A stretch of 64,000 nucleotides of DNA from Pseudomonas laurylsulfatiphila (GCF_002934665.1 NZ_NIRS01000007.1:186001-250000); one strand, 5' to 3'; positions 8,261 to 18,376 are shown, numbered from the stretch's first letter. Notes: a model not told the origin generated them from the letters alone. Program-made: numbers and translations.

Positions 8261-9718
8261 ATGAGTGAAGAGATCCTGATCAACATCACGCCGATGGAGT
8301 CGCGCGTGGCGGTGGTCGAAAACGGTGTCCTGCAAGAGGTCCACGTCGAGCGTACGCAAAAGCGCGGGATCGTCGGCAACATCTATAAAGGCAAAGTCGT
8401 GCGGGTATTGCCGGGGATGCAGGCGGCATTCGTCGATATCGGCCTGGATCGCGCGGCGTTCATTCACGCGTCGGAAATCTCCCTGCGCGAAGGCCCGGCG
8501 GTCGAGAGCATCAGCGCACTGGTGCACGAAGGCCAGAGCCTGGTGGTGCAAGTGACCAAGGACCCGATCGGTTCCAAAGGCGCACGCCTGACCACCCAGC
8601 TGTCGATCCCTTCACGCTACCTGGTGTACATGCCGCGTACGGCCCATGTCGGGATTTCCCTGAAGATCGAAGACGAAGCCGAACGCGAACGTCTCAAGCA
8701 AGTGGTCACCGATTGCGTGGCCAAGGAAGGTATCAAGGAGGCCGGCGGTTTCATCCTGCGTACGGCAGCCGAAGGCGCTGGCGCCGATGAAATCCTCATG
8801 GACATCCGCTACCTGCGAAGGCTCTGGGATCAGATCAGCGCCCAGATCAAAACCATCAGCGCGCCCAGCGTGATCTACGAAGATCTCGGTCTGGCGCTGC
8901 GCACCCTGCGTGACCTGGTGAGCCCGAAAATCGAGAAGATCCGCATCGACTCCCGGGAAACCTTCCAGAAGACCACGCAATTCGTCGCCGAATTGATGCC
9001 GGAGATTGCCGACCGTCTGGAGCATTACCCGGGCGAGCGGCCGATTTTCGACCTGTATGGCGTCGAAGACGAAATCCAGAAGGCCCTCGAACGCAAGGTC
9101 CCGCTCAAGTCTGGCGGATATCTGGTGGTCGACCCGGCGGAAGCCATGAGCACCATCGACGTCAATACCGGGGCGTTCGTCGGCCATCGCAACCTCGAGG
9201 AAACCATCTTCAAGACCAACCTCGAAGCCGCGACGGCCATCGCCCGCCAATTGCGCCTGCGCAACCTCGGCGGAATCATCATCATCGACTTCATCGACAT
9301 GGAAGACGAAGAGCACCAGCGCCAGGTGCTGCGCACGCTCGAGAAGCAGCTGGAACGCGATCACGCCAAGACCAACATCATCGGTATCACCGAGTTGGGC
9401 CTGGTGCAGATGACCCGCAAGCGCACCCGCGAAAGCCTTGAACAAGTCTTGTGCGAGCCGTGCAACGCCTGTCAGGGGCGCGGCAAGCTCAAGACGCCGG
9501 AAACCGTGTGTTACGAAATCTTTCGCGAAATCCTGCGTGAGGCTCGCGCCTATCAGGCAGAGGGCTATCGTGTATTGGCCAACCAGAAAGTTGTCGACCG
9601 CCTGCTCGACGAGGAGTCGGGCAACGTCGCCGAGCTGGAAGGGTTTATCGGGCGCACCATCCGTTTCCAGGTCGAAACCATGTATTCCCAGGAACAATAC
9701 GACGTGGTGCTGCTCTGA
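8261..9718 (+). CDS. rng: Ribonuclease G
   Basis: Endoribonuclease of the RNase E/G family, maturing the 5' end of 16S rRNA and trimming some mRNAs. It has 485 residues, the usual RNase G length, without the long RNase E tail. The S1 domain is near the N-terminus (GIVGNIYKGKVVRVLPGMQA). The catalytic Mg-binding Asp residues lie in STIDVNTGAFVG and IIIIDFIDMEDEE, and the zinc-link Cys residues in CEPCNACQGRG. I chose MSEEILINITP at 8261 as the start, not an ATG nine codons earlier. Confidence 0.96.
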   Translation: MSEEILINITPMESRVAVVENGVLQEVHVERTQKRGIVGNIYKGKVVRVLPGMQAAFVDIGLDRAAFIHASEISLREGPAVESISALVHEGQSLVVQVTKDPIGSKGARLTTQLSIPSRYLVYMPRTAHVGISLKIEDEAERERLKQVVTDCVAKEGIKEAGGFILRTAAEGAGADEILMDIRYLRRLWDQISAQIKTISAPSVIYEDLGLALRTLRDLVSPKIEKIRIDSRETFQKTTQFVAELMPEIADRLEHYPGERPIFDLYGVEDEIQKALERKVPLKSGGYLVVDPAEAMSTIDVNTGAFVGHRNLEETIFKTNLEAATAIARQLRLRNLGGIIIIDFIDMEDEEHQRQVLRTLEKQLERDHAKTNIIGITELGLVQMTRKRTRESLEQVLCEPCNACQGRGKLKTPETVCYEIFREILREARAYQAEGYRVLANQKVVDRLLDEESGNVAELEGFIGRTIRFQVETMYSQEQYDVVLL

Positions 9719-9793
9719 AGCGTTTCGTTTTGATTATTCGAGAATGGCTGGCCTCAGCTTTTTGCAAAACTTTTGCCATGGGGGCCATCTGAC

Positions 9794-12700
9794 ATGGACC
9801 GTCTGACACGCATTTTGGCCGCACTGACCCGCTGGGGTCTGGGCCTGTGCGCGTTGGTTTTGGTATTGATGGCACTCTACGTCAGCCTTGGCCGGGAACT
9901 GACACCACTGGTCGCCGAGTACCGTGCCGATATCGAAACCAAAGCCATCGATGCCTTGGGCATGCCGCTGCAAATCGGCGAACTGGAAGGCAACTGGAGT
10001 GGATTCGCCCCCGTATTGATGGCGCACGACGTGACCGTCGGCGAGGGCGCCAATGCCCTGCACCTGGATCAGGTGCGCGCGGTGCCGGACCTTTGGGCCA
10101 GCCTGCTGGCGCGTCAGGTACGCATCGCTCATCTGGAACTCAGCGGCCTGAAGATCAGCCTCAAGGAGGGCGACGACGGTCAATGGGCGCTGGAAGGTTT
10201 GCCGGTGCAACAGGATCAGCCGACCGATCCGGAACAATTGCTCAATCGCATGCAGATGATCCAGCAATTGTCTGTACTCGACAGCCAGGTGACCTTGCAG
10301 CCCTTTGCACATTCGCCGCTGACCTTGACCTACGTCGGCCTGAATCTGAAAACCGGTGCGTCGCGGCAGCGTCTCGACGCCCGCCTGACCCTGCCCGACG
10401 GCCAGCCTGTAGCCATGAGCCTGCGTACCCGCATTCGAGCCAGCCAATGGCAGGATGGTGAAGCCGAGTTCTACCTGAGCCTGCCGCAAAGCGACTGGTC
10501 GAAGTGGCTGCCCGAGCGCGTCAGCCAGCAATGGAATTTCTCCGAGATCAAGGCCGGCGGCGAGCTGTGGCTGACCTGGGGCAAAGGCCTCTTGCAAAGT
10601 GCCGCAGTGCGCTTGAATGCACCACAACTCAAGGGCGCCTACGCCGAGCGCAAGCCGATCCAGATCAACAACCTGGCGCTCAATGGATACTTCGAGCGCA
10701 GTGCCGAAGGCATGCAGGTGACCCTGGATTCCCTGGCAATGAACCTGGGCGACGTCCGCTGGGAAACGCATTTGCAGCTCAAGCAAAGCGCCGCCACCGA
10801 CAAGACCGAAGAACTCTGGCATCTACAGGCCGACCGCGTCGACCTGACCCCGCTCACGCCGCTGCTTAATGCCCTGGCGCCGTTTCCGCAAGGCTTTGCC
10901 ACCGTTGTCGAGCGGCTCAAGGTGAAGGGCGGACTGCGCAATGTATTGATCGACGTGCGACCCAATGCCACCGACGACAGCAAGTTCAGCTTTGCCGCCA
11001 ACCTCGACCAGGTGGGTTTCGATGCCTATCACGGTGCGCCGGCGGCGCGAAATGTCAGTGGCAGCATCAGCGGTGACCTGGGGCACGGCGAACTGCGTAT
11101 GGACAGCAAGGATTTCATGCTGCACCTGGACCCGATTTTCGCCAAGCCATGGCAGTACATTCAGGCCAACGCGCGGCTGACCTGGAAACTCGATAAAGAA
11201 GGCTTCACCCTGATTGCGCCCTATCTGAAGGTGCTGGGCGAGGAGGGCAAGATTGCCGGCGACTTCCTGATTCGCCTGCATTTCGATCACACCCAGGAAG
11301 ACTACATGGACCTGCGGGTGGGCATGGTGGACGGCGACGGTCGCTACACCGCCAAGTACTTGCCGACGGTCCTCAGCCCGGCGCTGGACGAATGGCTGCG
11401 CACGGCGATTCTCAAGGGCGCGGTGGACCAGGGCTTCTTCCAGTATCAAGGGTCGCTCAACCACGGTGCCGCAGACGTCGATCGCAGCATCAGCCTGTAC
11501 TTCAAGGTTCACGATGCCGAACTGGCCTTCCAGCCGGGCTGGCCCCATGTCAGCAAGGTCAGCGGAGATGTGTTTGTCGAAGACAGCGGCGTGCGGATTC
11601 TGGCCAGCAAAGGCCAGTTGCTCGACACCCAGGTCAGCGATGTTTACGTCAACATTCCCCATGTGCCTGCGGGGCAGAACGTTCATTTGTTCCTCGATGG
11701 CGGATTTGCCGGCGGTTTGGGCGATGGCCTGAAAATCCTTCAGGAAGCGCCGATCGGCACCGGGGCGACCTTTGCCGGGTGGGAAGGCGAGGGTGATCTG
11801 AGCGGCAAGTTGAAGCTGGATATTCCGCTGGCAAAAGGCGAGGAACCGAAGATCCTCGTCGATTTCAAGACCGCCAGGGCACGCTTGAAACTGGCCGAGC
11901 CGGTGCTGGAGCTGACCCAGCTCAAAGGTGACTTCCGTTTTGACAGCGCCAAAGGCCTGAGCGGGCAGAACATCAGCGCCCGGGCATTCGACAAGCCGGT
12001 CACCGCACAGATTTTTGCCGATGGCAGCCCGGGTAAGCTCAATACCCGGGTGACCGCGTCGGGCCAGGTCGAGGTCAAGAAACTGACCGACTGGCTGAAG
12101 GTGACCCAGCCTCTGCCGGTGAGTGGCGTGATCCCTTATCAACTGCAACTGACCCTCAATGGCGCCGACAGCCAATTGCTGGTCAACTCCAACCTCAAGG
12201 GCGTGGCGGTCGATTTGCCTGCGCCCTTCGGCATGGCCGCCGATGCCGGGCGCGACACGACGTTTCGTATGACGTTGCAAGGCGACGAGCGGCGCTATTG
12301 GGTCAACTACGGGGATCTGGCGAGTTTCACGTTTGCGGCCCCGGCCAGCAATTTCGCCGACGGTCGCGGGGACTTGTTCCTCGGCGGCGGCGAGGCCGTG
12401 TTGCCGGGCACCAAAGGTCTGCGGGTACGGGGCGTGTTGTCGGAACTGGACGTAGGCCCGTGGAAGGATCTGGTGGATAAATACGCCGGGCAGGACCCCG
12501 GCGGCAGCGCCAAGCAATTGCTCAGCGGTGCGGATTTCAAGGTGGGCAAGCTCAGCGGTATCGGCACCACGCTTGATCAGGCGTCGATCCAGCTGGCGCG
12601 CAAACCCTCCGCCTGGGCGCTGCAACTCGACAGCGAGCAGATCAAGGGCAGCGCCAACCTGCCCGATTCGAAGGCCACGCCAGTCGCGATCAATCTGCAA

Positions 12701-13597
12701 ACCGTGCGCCTGCCGGCACCGGACCCGACCGTACTGGCCGATGAGAACTCGCCGGATCCGCTGGCGTCGGTGGACCCGACGAAAATCCCCGCGATGGACA
12801 TCACGATCAATCAGTTATTCCAGGGCCAGGATCTGGTCGGTACCTGGTCGCTGAAGGTTCGCCCCACGGCCAGGGGCATTGTGTTCAACTCGCTGGATCT
12901 GGGGCTCAAGGGCATGCTGCTGGTGGGCAGTGGTGGCTGGGAAGGCGTACCCGGCGCCAGCAACAGCTGGTACAAGGGCCGCATCAGCGGCAAGAACCTC
13001 GCCGATGTGCTCAAGGGCTGGGGGTTTGCGCCGAGCGTCACCAGCCGGGACTTTTATATGGATGTCGATGGCCGCTGGCCCGGCTCGCCGGCCTGGGTGG
13101 CGACCAAGCGTTTCTCCGGCTCGCTCGATGCGACACTCAATCAGGGGCAGTTCGTCGAAGTCGAAGGCAGTGCCCAGGCACTGCGGGTATTTGGTTTGCT
13201 CAACTTCAACTCCATCGGCCGGCGTCTGCGCCTGGACTTCTCCGACCTGTTCGGCAAAGGCCTGAGTTATGACCGGGTCAAAGGGCTGCTGGTCGGGACG
13301 AATGGTGTGTATGTCACCCGTCAACCGATCCAGCTGACGGGGCCATCGAGCACCATCGAACTCGATGGCACGCTGAACATGGTGGCCGATCAGATCGATG
13401 CGAAACTGATGGTGACCTTGCCGGTGACCAATAACCTGCCGATTGCCGCGCTGATCGTCGGTGCACCGGCGGTCGGCGGGGCGTTGTTCCTGATCGACAA
13501 GCTGATCGGTGACCGGGTCTCCCGTTTCGCCAGTGTGAAGTACACCGTCAAAGGACCGTGGAAAGAACCGAAAATCACCTTCGACAAGGCTTTTTGA
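9794..13597 (+). CDS. YhdP family AsmA-like lipid transport protein
   Basis: Very large (1267 residues) protein with one N-terminal inner-membrane helix (residues about 15-37) and a long periplasmic part. It belongs to the AsmA-like YhdP/TamB/YdbH group thought to bridge the envelope and carry phospholipid to the outer membrane. Family features are the N-terminal DIETKAIDALGMPLQIGELEG stretch, repeated beta-rich segments, and the C-terminal NLPIAALIVGAPAVGGALFL hydrophobic region near the end. It directly follows rng, as yhdP does elsewhere. The start at 9794 is chosen because MDRLTRIL begins the cytoplasmic tip. Confidence 0.9.
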   Translation: MDRLTRILAALTRWGLGLCALVLVLMALYVSLGRELTPLVAEYRADIETKAIDALGMPLQIGELEGNWSGFAPVLMAHDVTVGEGANALHLDQVRAVPDLWASLLARQVRIAHLELSGLKISLKEGDDGQWALEGLPVQQDQPTDPEQLLNRMQMIQQLSVLDSQVTLQPFAHSPLTLTYVGLNLKTGASRQRLDARLTLPDGQPVAMSLRTRIRASQWQDGEAEFYLSLPQSDWSKWLPERVSQQWNFSEIKAGGELWLTWGKGLLQSAAVRLNAPQLKGAYAERKPIQINNLALNGYFERSAEGMQVTLDSLAMNLGDVRWETHLQLKQSAATDKTEELWHLQADRVDLTPLTPLLNALAPFPQGFATVVERLKVKGGLRNVLIDVRPNATDDSKFSFAANLDQVGFDAYHGAPAARNVSGSISGDLGHGELRMDSKDFMLHLDPIFAKPWQYIQANARLTWKLDKEGFTLIAPYLKVLGEEGKIAGDFLIRLHFDHTQEDYMDLRVGMVDGDGRYTAKYLPTVLSPALDEWLRTAILKGAVDQGFFQYQGSLNHGAADVDRSISLYFKVHDAELAFQPGWPHVSKVSGDVFVEDSGVRILASKGQLLDTQVSDVYVNIPHVPAGQNVHLFLDGGFAGGLGDGLKILQEAPIGTGATFAGWEGEGDLSGKLKLDIPLAKGEEPKILVDFKTARARLKLAEPVLELTQLKGDFRFDSAKGLSGQNISARAFDKPVTAQIFADGSPGKLNTRVTASGQVEVKKLTDWLKVTQPLPVSGVIPYQLQLTLNGADSQLLVNSNLKGVAVDLPAPFGMAADAGRDTTFRMTLQGDERRYWVNYGDLASFTFAAPASNFADGRGDLFLGGGEAVLPGTKGLRVRGVLSELDVGPWKDLVDKYAGQDPGGSAKQLLSGADFKVGKLSGIGTTLDQASIQLARKPSAWALQLDSEQIKGSANLPDSKATPVAINLQTVRLPAPDPTVLADENSPDPLASVDPTKIPAMDITINQLFQGQDLVGTWSLKVRPTARGIVFNSLDLGLKGMLLVGSGGWEGVPGASNSWYKGRISGKNLADVLKGWGFAPSVTSRDFYMDVDGRWPGSPAWVATKRFSGSLDATLNQGQFVEVEGSAQALRVFGLLNFNSIGRRLRLDFSDLFGKGLSYDRVKGLLVGTNGVYVTRQPIQLTGPSSTIELDGTLNMVADQIDAKLMVTLPVTNNLPIAALIVGAPAVGGALFLIDKLIGDRVSRFASVKYTVKGPWKEPKITFDKAF

Positions 13598-13650
13598 AAA
13601 ACCATCCTTCGGGCCTATGGAGTAGCATGGCCATTGCGGCTCGCCCCCCT

Positions 13651-13777
13651 GTAGGAGCGAGCTTGCTCCGGGCGGCGTTCCGACGATGAGTTTGAATGCG
13701 ACGCGTTTTTTCAGACAGCCTGCGTCATCGTTCACGTCCATCGTCGGAACGCCGCCCGGAGCAAGCTCGCTCCTACA
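13651..13777. repeat. REPIN (GTAGGAGC type)
   Basis: GTAGGAGCGAGCTTGCTCCG at the left is mirrored by GAGCAAGCTCGCTCCTAC at the right. The inner arms GGCGGCGTTCCGACGATG and its complement are also paired, so the whole unit can fold into a long hairpin. It lies between yhdP and the amidase gene and ends about 33 bases before the next start. Confidence 0.9.
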
Positions 13778-13809
13778 AGGTCTGTGTTGATTTCAATAAG
13801 GAAAAGGCC

Positions 13810-14664
13810 ATGTCTGTAGCGGTGATTCAAATGGTCAGCCAGAGCGATGTGCTGGCCAATCTGGCCCAGGCCCGTCGATTGCTCGAACAAGCGGCTGTCG
13901 GCGGCGCGAAACTCGCGGTATTGCCGGAAAATTTCGCCGCCATGGGCCGGCGCGATGTTGCCGACATCGGGCGCGCCGAAGCCCTGGGCGAAGGCCCGAT
14001 CCTGCCCTGGTTGAAACAGACCGCACGCGACCTCAAGTTATGGATAGTGGCCGGCACGTTGCCGTTGCCGCCGGTGGATCAGCCGACGGCGAAGGCGCAT
14101 GCCTGTTCGTTGCTGGTCGATGACCAGGGCGAAACGGTGGCGCGCTACGACAAACTGCACCTGTTCGATGTGGATGTGGCGGACAATCGTGGCCGTTACC
14201 GTGAATCCGATGACTATGCTTATGGCAGTGGAGTGGTCGTGGCGGACACACCGGTCGGTCGGGTCGGCCTGACGGTTTGCTATGACCTGCGCTTTCCCGA
14301 GCTGTACAGCGAACTGCGCGCTGCCGGCGCGGAACTGATTACCGCTCCCTCGGCCTTCACGGCGGTGACCGGCGCGGCGCATTGGGATGTGCTGATTCGT
14401 GCGCGGGCCATCGAGACCCAATGTTATGTGCTCGCGGCTGCCCAGGGCGGCACGCATCCGGGGCCGCGGGAAACCTTCGGACATGCCGCCATCGTCGACC
14501 CGTGGGGGCGTGTGCTGGCACAACAGGATCAAGGCGAGGCCGTGCTGCTGGCCGAACGCGACAGCAGCGAACAGGCGTCCATCCGGGCGCGGATGCCGGT
14601 GTCCAGTCACCGGCGCTTTTTCTCGCAGGGCGCCCAGCGACCTGCATCAGAAACACGAATTTAA
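13810..14664 (+). CDS. Nitrilase-family amidohydrolase (deaminated glutathione amidase-like)
   Basis: Carbon-nitrogen hydrolase of 284 residues. The Glu-Lys-Cys triad is visible as Glu40 (LPENF), Lys115 (YDKLHLFDVD) and Cys157 (TVCYDLRFPEL). The FDVDV and DLRFPELY context matches the Nit1/YbeM group that repairs deaminated glutathione; the substrate is inferred. It sits 12 bases upstream of tldD on the same strand, an arrangement I recall in Pseudomonas. The start at 13810 gives the canonical MSVAVIQM beta strand. Confidence 0.9.
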   Translation: MSVAVIQMVSQSDVLANLAQARRLLEQAAVGGAKLAVLPENFAAMGRRDVADIGRAEALGEGPILPWLKQTARDLKLWIVAGTLPLPPVDQPTAKAHACSLLVDDQGETVARYDKLHLFDVDVADNRGRYRESDDYAYGSGVVVADTPVGRVGLTVCYDLRFPELYSELRAAGAELITAPSAFTAVTGAAHWDVLIRARAIETQCYVLAAAQGGTHPGPRETFGHAAIVDPWGRVLAQQDQGEAVLLAERDSSEQASIRARMPVSSHRRFFSQGAQRPASETRI

Positions 14665-14676
14665 GGCGTAAAGCAT

Positions 14677-16119
14677 ATGAGCGAGTTGTTGTCCTCAGTC
14701 AGTGAACACCTGCTGGCGCCCGGTGGCGTCACGATCGAGAGCCTGCAAGGCGTGCTCGGCGATCTGGCCGGGCCGGGCATCGATGCCGCCGACCTGTATT
14801 TCCAGGGGCAGATCTCCGAGTCCTGGGCGCTGGAAGACGGCATCGTCAAGGAAGGCAGCTTCAACCTTGACCAGGGTGTCGGCGTGCGGGCGCAATCGGG
14901 TGAGAAAACCGGTTTTGCCTACAGCAATGCCATCACCCTTGAAGCCCTGGGTGCGGCGGCGCGTGCCGCCCGTTCGATTTCCCGGGCTGGGCAACACGGT
15001 ACGGTGCAGGCATTCACCAGCCAGGATGTCGCGCAGTTGTATGCGCCGGACAACCCCCTGGAAGTGCTGACCCGTGCCGAAAAGGTTGATTTGCTCAAGC
15101 GCGTCGACGCCGCGACCCGTGCACTTGACCCGCGCATCCAGCAGGTCACCGTGAGCATGGCCGGTGTCTGGGAGCGGATTCTGGTGGCGTCCACCGACGG
15201 CGGCCTGGCGGCGGATGTACGTCCGCTGGTGCGTTTCAACGTCAGCGTGATCGTCGAGCAGAACGGTCGCCGCGAGCGCGGCGGTCATGGCGGTGGCGGC
15301 CGGACCGATTACCGCTATTTCCTCGGCGAAGACCGCGCCATGGGCTATGCCCGTGAAGCGTTGCGCCAGGCGCTGGTCAACCTTGAAGCCATTCCGGCTC
15401 CTGCCGGTACCTTGCCGGTGGTACTCGGCTCCGGCTGGTCGGGCGTGCTGCTGCACGAAGCCGTCGGTCATGGTCTGGAAGGCGACTTCAACCGCAAGGG
15501 CAGTTCGGCTTATAGCGGGCGCATGGGCGAGATGGTTGCCTCCAAGCTGTGCACCATCGTCGATGACGGCACCCTGGCCGGTCGTCGCGGTTCGTTGAGC
15601 GTCGATGACGAAGGCACGCCGACCGAGTGCACCACGCTGATCGAAAACGGCGTACTCAAGGGCTACATGCAGGACAAGCTCAACGCCCGTCTGATGGGTG
15701 TGGCACGCACCGGCAACGGTCGTCGCGAGTCTTACGCGCACCTGCCGATGCCGCGCATGACCAACACCTACATGCTCGCCGGCGAAAGTGATCCGCAAGA
15801 AATCATCGCCTCGGTGAAACGCGGCATCTATTGCGCCAACCTCGGCGGCGGTCAGGTGGACATCACCAGTGGCAAGTTCGTGTTCTCCACCAGCGAGGCG
15901 TACCTGATCGAAGACGGCAAGATCACCGCCCCAGTCAAGGGCGCGACCCTGATCGGCAACGGGCCGGAAGCCATGAGCAAGGTGTCGATGGTCGGTAATG
16001 ATCTGTCGCTGGACAGCGGCGTGGGCACATGTGGCAAGGATGGGCAGTCGGTGCCGGTGGGTGTCGGCCAGCCAACGCTGAAGATTGATGCGATCACCGT
16101 GGGTGGCACGGGGTCGTAA
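14677..16119 (+). CDS. tldD: Metalloprotease TldD
   Basis: Subunit of the TldD/TldE (PmbA) heterodimeric protease that processes modified peptides (microcin B17) and degrades unfolded peptides. The 480-residue protein contains the zinc motif HEAVGH with His260, Glu261 and His264, and the downstream GGQVDITSGKFVFSTSEAY region. Its partner gene pmbA lies about 740 bases downstream, with darP in between on the other strand. It likely shares a transcript with the amidase gene. Confidence 0.96.
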   Translation: MSELLSSVSEHLLAPGGVTIESLQGVLGDLAGPGIDAADLYFQGQISESWALEDGIVKEGSFNLDQGVGVRAQSGEKTGFAYSNAITLEALGAAARAARSISRAGQHGTVQAFTSQDVAQLYAPDNPLEVLTRAEKVDLLKRVDAATRALDPRIQQVTVSMAGVWERILVASTDGGLAADVRPLVRFNVSVIVEQNGRRERGGHGGGGRTDYRYFLGEDRAMGYAREALRQALVNLEAIPAPAGTLPVVLGSGWSGVLLHEAVGHGLEGDFNRKGSSAYSGRMGEMVASKLCTIVDDGTLAGRRGSLSVDDEGTPTECTTLIENGVLKGYMQDKLNARLMGVARTGNGRRESYAHLPMPRMTNTYMLAGESDPQEIIASVKRGIYCANLGGGQVDITSGKFVFSTSEAYLIEDGKITAPVKGATLIGNGPEAMSKVSMVGNDLSLDSGVGTCGKDGQSVPVGVGQPTLKIDAITVGGTGS

Positions 16120-16135
16120 GGAGATACACCGCCTT

Positions 16136-16208
16136 TGTAGGAGCTGCCGCAGGCTGCGATCTTTGCTTTTTAAAGATCAAAAGATCGCAGCCTTCGGCAG
16201 CTCCTACA
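16136..16208. repeat. REP palindrome (GTAGGAGCTGCCGCAGG type), possible terminator
   Basis: TGTAGGAGCTGCCGCAGGCTGCGATCTTT-type arm and its inverse form a near-perfect hairpin with the loop TTTGCTTTTTAAAG. It lies between the convergent ends of tldD and darP, so it could also serve as a bidirectional terminator; that role is inference. Confidence 0.85.
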
Positions 16209-16222
16209 AGGGCTGCGATGAC

Positions 16223-16747
16223 TTAACGCAGTCCGCGTTGAGTCTCGTCCAGCTCACGGATGTACTTGAAGATTTTACGGCTGGAAGCAGGAGGCTTGTT
16301 TTGCGCAACCTCGTGCTGGGCCTGACGGATCAGGGAGCGCAGTTGCTGGCGATCCGCGTCGGGGTATTCGACGACGAATTTTTCCAGTACGGCGTCGTCA
16401 CCGGCAATCAGACGATCACGCCAGCGTTCCAGGTTATGGAAGCGTTCGTTGTATTGACGGGTGGAGGCATCGAGTTGATCGAGCAGAACCAGAATCGCGT
16501 CAGTGTCCTGATCGCGCATCAGTTTGCCGATGAACTGAAGGTGCCGTTTACGCGCGATGTTCGCGGTGTGTTTGGGCGCATCGGCCAGGGCCCGGCGCAA
16601 TCCGTCGGTCAATGGCAGTTTGTTGAGCAAGTCAGGCTTGAGCGTTGTAAGGCGCTCGCCGAGGTCAACCAGAGCATGCAGCTCGCGTTTGACCTGGGAT
16701 TTGCTTTTTTCTCCCGTATCGAGGGAGTCGTCGTAAGAATCAACCAT
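16223..16747 (-). CDS. darP: Ribosome biogenesis factor DarP (YjgA family)
   Basis: 174-residue helical protein of the DUF615/YjgA family, a late 50S subunit assembly factor. Typical blocks are KSKSQVKRELHALVDLGERL at the N-terminus, RRALADAPKHTANIARKRHL and QFIGKLMRDQD, and the C-terminal SSRKIFKYIREL. The start at 16747 was chosen on the family N-terminus MVDSYDDS; the frame stays open far upstream, but only as antisense of pmbA. In E. coli yjgA also neighbours pmbA, divergently, as here. Confidence 0.93.
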   Translation of the reverse strand: MVDSYDDSLDTGEKSKSQVKRELHALVDLGERLTTLKPDLLNKLPLTDGLRRALADAPKHTANIARKRHLQFIGKLMRDQDTDAILVLLDQLDASTRQYNERFHNLERWRDRLIAGDDAVLEKFVVEYPDADRQQLRSLIRQAQHEVAQNKPPASSRKIFKYIRELDETQRGLR

Positions 16748-16855
16748 GGTGGCAGTCCGCAAAGAAACGCCGCCATGATAACCAGTCGGGGGCCGCTTGT
16801 CCGGCCCGGTCGCTCGATGACCGTTACCGAAAGCAGAATTTGAGTGGAGAACAGC

Positions 16856-18202
16856 ATGAGTGCAGTTGAAAGCGTCGGCCCACAAGCATTGCCGGCACTG
16901 CAGGAACAGGTCGAGCAGATCATCGCTGAAGCCAGGCGCCAGGGTGCCAGCGCCTGTGAAGTGGCCGTCTCCCTGGAGCAGGGCCTTTCGACTTCGGTGC
17001 GCCAGCGTGAAGTCGAAACGGTCGAATTCAACCGCGATCAGGGTTTTGGCATCACCCTGTATGTAGGCCAGCGCAAGGGCTCGGCCAGCACGTCGGCCAG
17101 CGGTCCGGAAGCGATTCGCGAAACGGTGGCCGCCGCTCTGGCTATCGCCAAGCACACCTCGGAAGACGAAGCCTCGGGCCTGGCAGATGCCGCGTTGATG
17201 GCGCGGGATCTTCAGGATTTCGACCTGTTTCACCAGTGGGACATCACGCCGGAGCAAGCCATCGAGCAGGCCCTGACCTGTGAAGCCGCGGCGTTTGCCG
17301 CCGACAGCCGGATCAAGAACGCCGACGGTACCACCCTCAGCACCCATCAGGGCTGCCGCGTTTATGGCAACAGTCACGGGTTTATCGGTGGTTATGCATC
17401 GACTCGCCACAGCCTCAGCTGCGTAATGATTGCCGAAGCGGACGGCCAGATGCAGCGTGATTACTGGTACGACGTGAACCGTCAGGGCAACTTGCTGGCC
17501 GATCCGGTGAGCATCGGCCAGCGTGCCGCGCAACGGGCGGCGAGCCGTCTGGGCGCGCGTCCGGTGCCGACCTGCGAGGTGCCTGTGCTGTTTTCCGCAG
17601 AGTTGGCGGGCGGCCTGTTCGGCAGTTTCATGTCGGCGATTTCCGGCGGCAGCCTGTATCGCAAGTCGTCGTTCCTTGAAGGCACGCTGGGGCAGAAGCT
17701 GTTTCCAGAGTGGCTGACCATCGACGAGCGCCCACACTTGATGCGTGCCATGGGCAGCGCGGCGTTCGATGGAGATGGTCTGGCAACCTACGCCAAACCG
17801 TTCGTCGAAAAAGGCGAGCTGGTGTCGTACATCCTCGGCACCTACTCCGGCCGCAAGCTCGGCATGCCGAGCACCGCCAATGCCGGCGGCGTGCACAACC
17901 TGTTCGTCACCCATGGCGATGAAGACCAGGCGGCCTTGCTGCGGCGCATGGGGCGCGGTTTGCTGGTGACTGAATTGATGGGGCAGGGCCTCAACATGGT
18001 GACCGGCGATTACTCCCGTGGTGCAGCGGGTTTCTGGGTCGAGAACGGCGAAATCCAGTTCGCGGTCCAGGAAGTGACCATCGCCGGCAACATGCGCGAC
18101 ATGTTCAAGCAGATCGTGGCCGTGGGTAATGATCTTGAGTTGCGTAGCAATATTCGTACAGGCTCGGTGCTGATCGAGCGGATGACGGTGGCGGGTAGCT
18201 AA
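16856..18202 (+). CDS. pmbA: Metalloprotease PmbA (TldE)
   Basis: Non-zinc partner of TldD in the TldD/TldE protease. The 448-residue product has the family pattern: N-terminal QGASACEVAVSLEQGLSTSVRQ, a central RVYGNSHGFIGGY, and C-terminal GAAGFWVENGEIQFAVQEVTIAG. It lacks HExxxH, as expected for TldE. The ATG at 16856 is preceded by a GTGGAG site. It is divergent from darP and followed by a strong terminator at 18218. Confidence 0.95.
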   Translation: MSAVESVGPQALPALQEQVEQIIAEARRQGASACEVAVSLEQGLSTSVRQREVETVEFNRDQGFGITLYVGQRKGSASTSASGPEAIRETVAAALAIAKHTSEDEASGLADAALMARDLQDFDLFHQWDITPEQAIEQALTCEAAAFAADSRIKNADGTTLSTHQGCRVYGNSHGFIGGYASTRHSLSCVMIAEADGQMQRDYWYDVNRQGNLLADPVSIGQRAAQRAASRLGARPVPTCEVPVLFSAELAGGLFGSFMSAISGGSLYRKSSFLEGTLGQKLFPEWLTIDERPHLMRAMGSAAFDGDGLATYAKPFVEKGELVSYILGTYSGRKLGMPSTANAGGVHNLFVTHGDEDQAALLRRMGRGLLVTELMGQGLNMVTGDYSRGAAGFWVENGEIQFAVQEVTIAGNMRDMFKQIVAVGNDLELRSNIRTGSVLIERMTVAGS

Positions 18203-18217
18203 CGCCTCCGGCTGTAC

Positions 18218-18257
18218 AAAAAAGGCGCGCTACCCAATGGGTGGTGCGCCTTTTTTA
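18218..18257 (+). terminator. Rho-independent terminator after pmbA
   Basis: AAAAAAGGCGCGC followed by a loop with TACCCAATGGGTG and then GTGCGCC with a run of T. The stem pairs GGCGC with GCGCC, and an inner TACCC/GGGTG pairing extends it. Confidence 0.85.
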
Positions 18258-18274
18258 TTGAGCTTACTCAATCC

Positions 18275-18344
18275 CTGTAGAAGCCCGGCTTGCCGGCGAT
18301 GGCGATTTCAAAGCCGCCATCGCCGGCAAGCCGGGCTCCTACAG
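18275..18344. repeat. REPIN (GCCGGCAAGCCGGGCTCCTAC type)
   Basis: AAGCCCGGCTTGCCGGCGATGG and its inverse CCATCGCCGGCAAGCCGGGCT face each other around a short CGATTTCAAAG centre. This is a different REP class from the units at 13651 and 16136, but the same class as 51521. Confidence 0.88.
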
Positions 18345-18376
18345 AAGATATTGCGCGCCGTACTGCCATTGTACTG

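Noticed and set aside
10823..12700. A 625-codon minus-strand frame inside yhdP
   Set aside because: Shadow frame of yhdP; same backwards-codon composition and no ribosome binding site.
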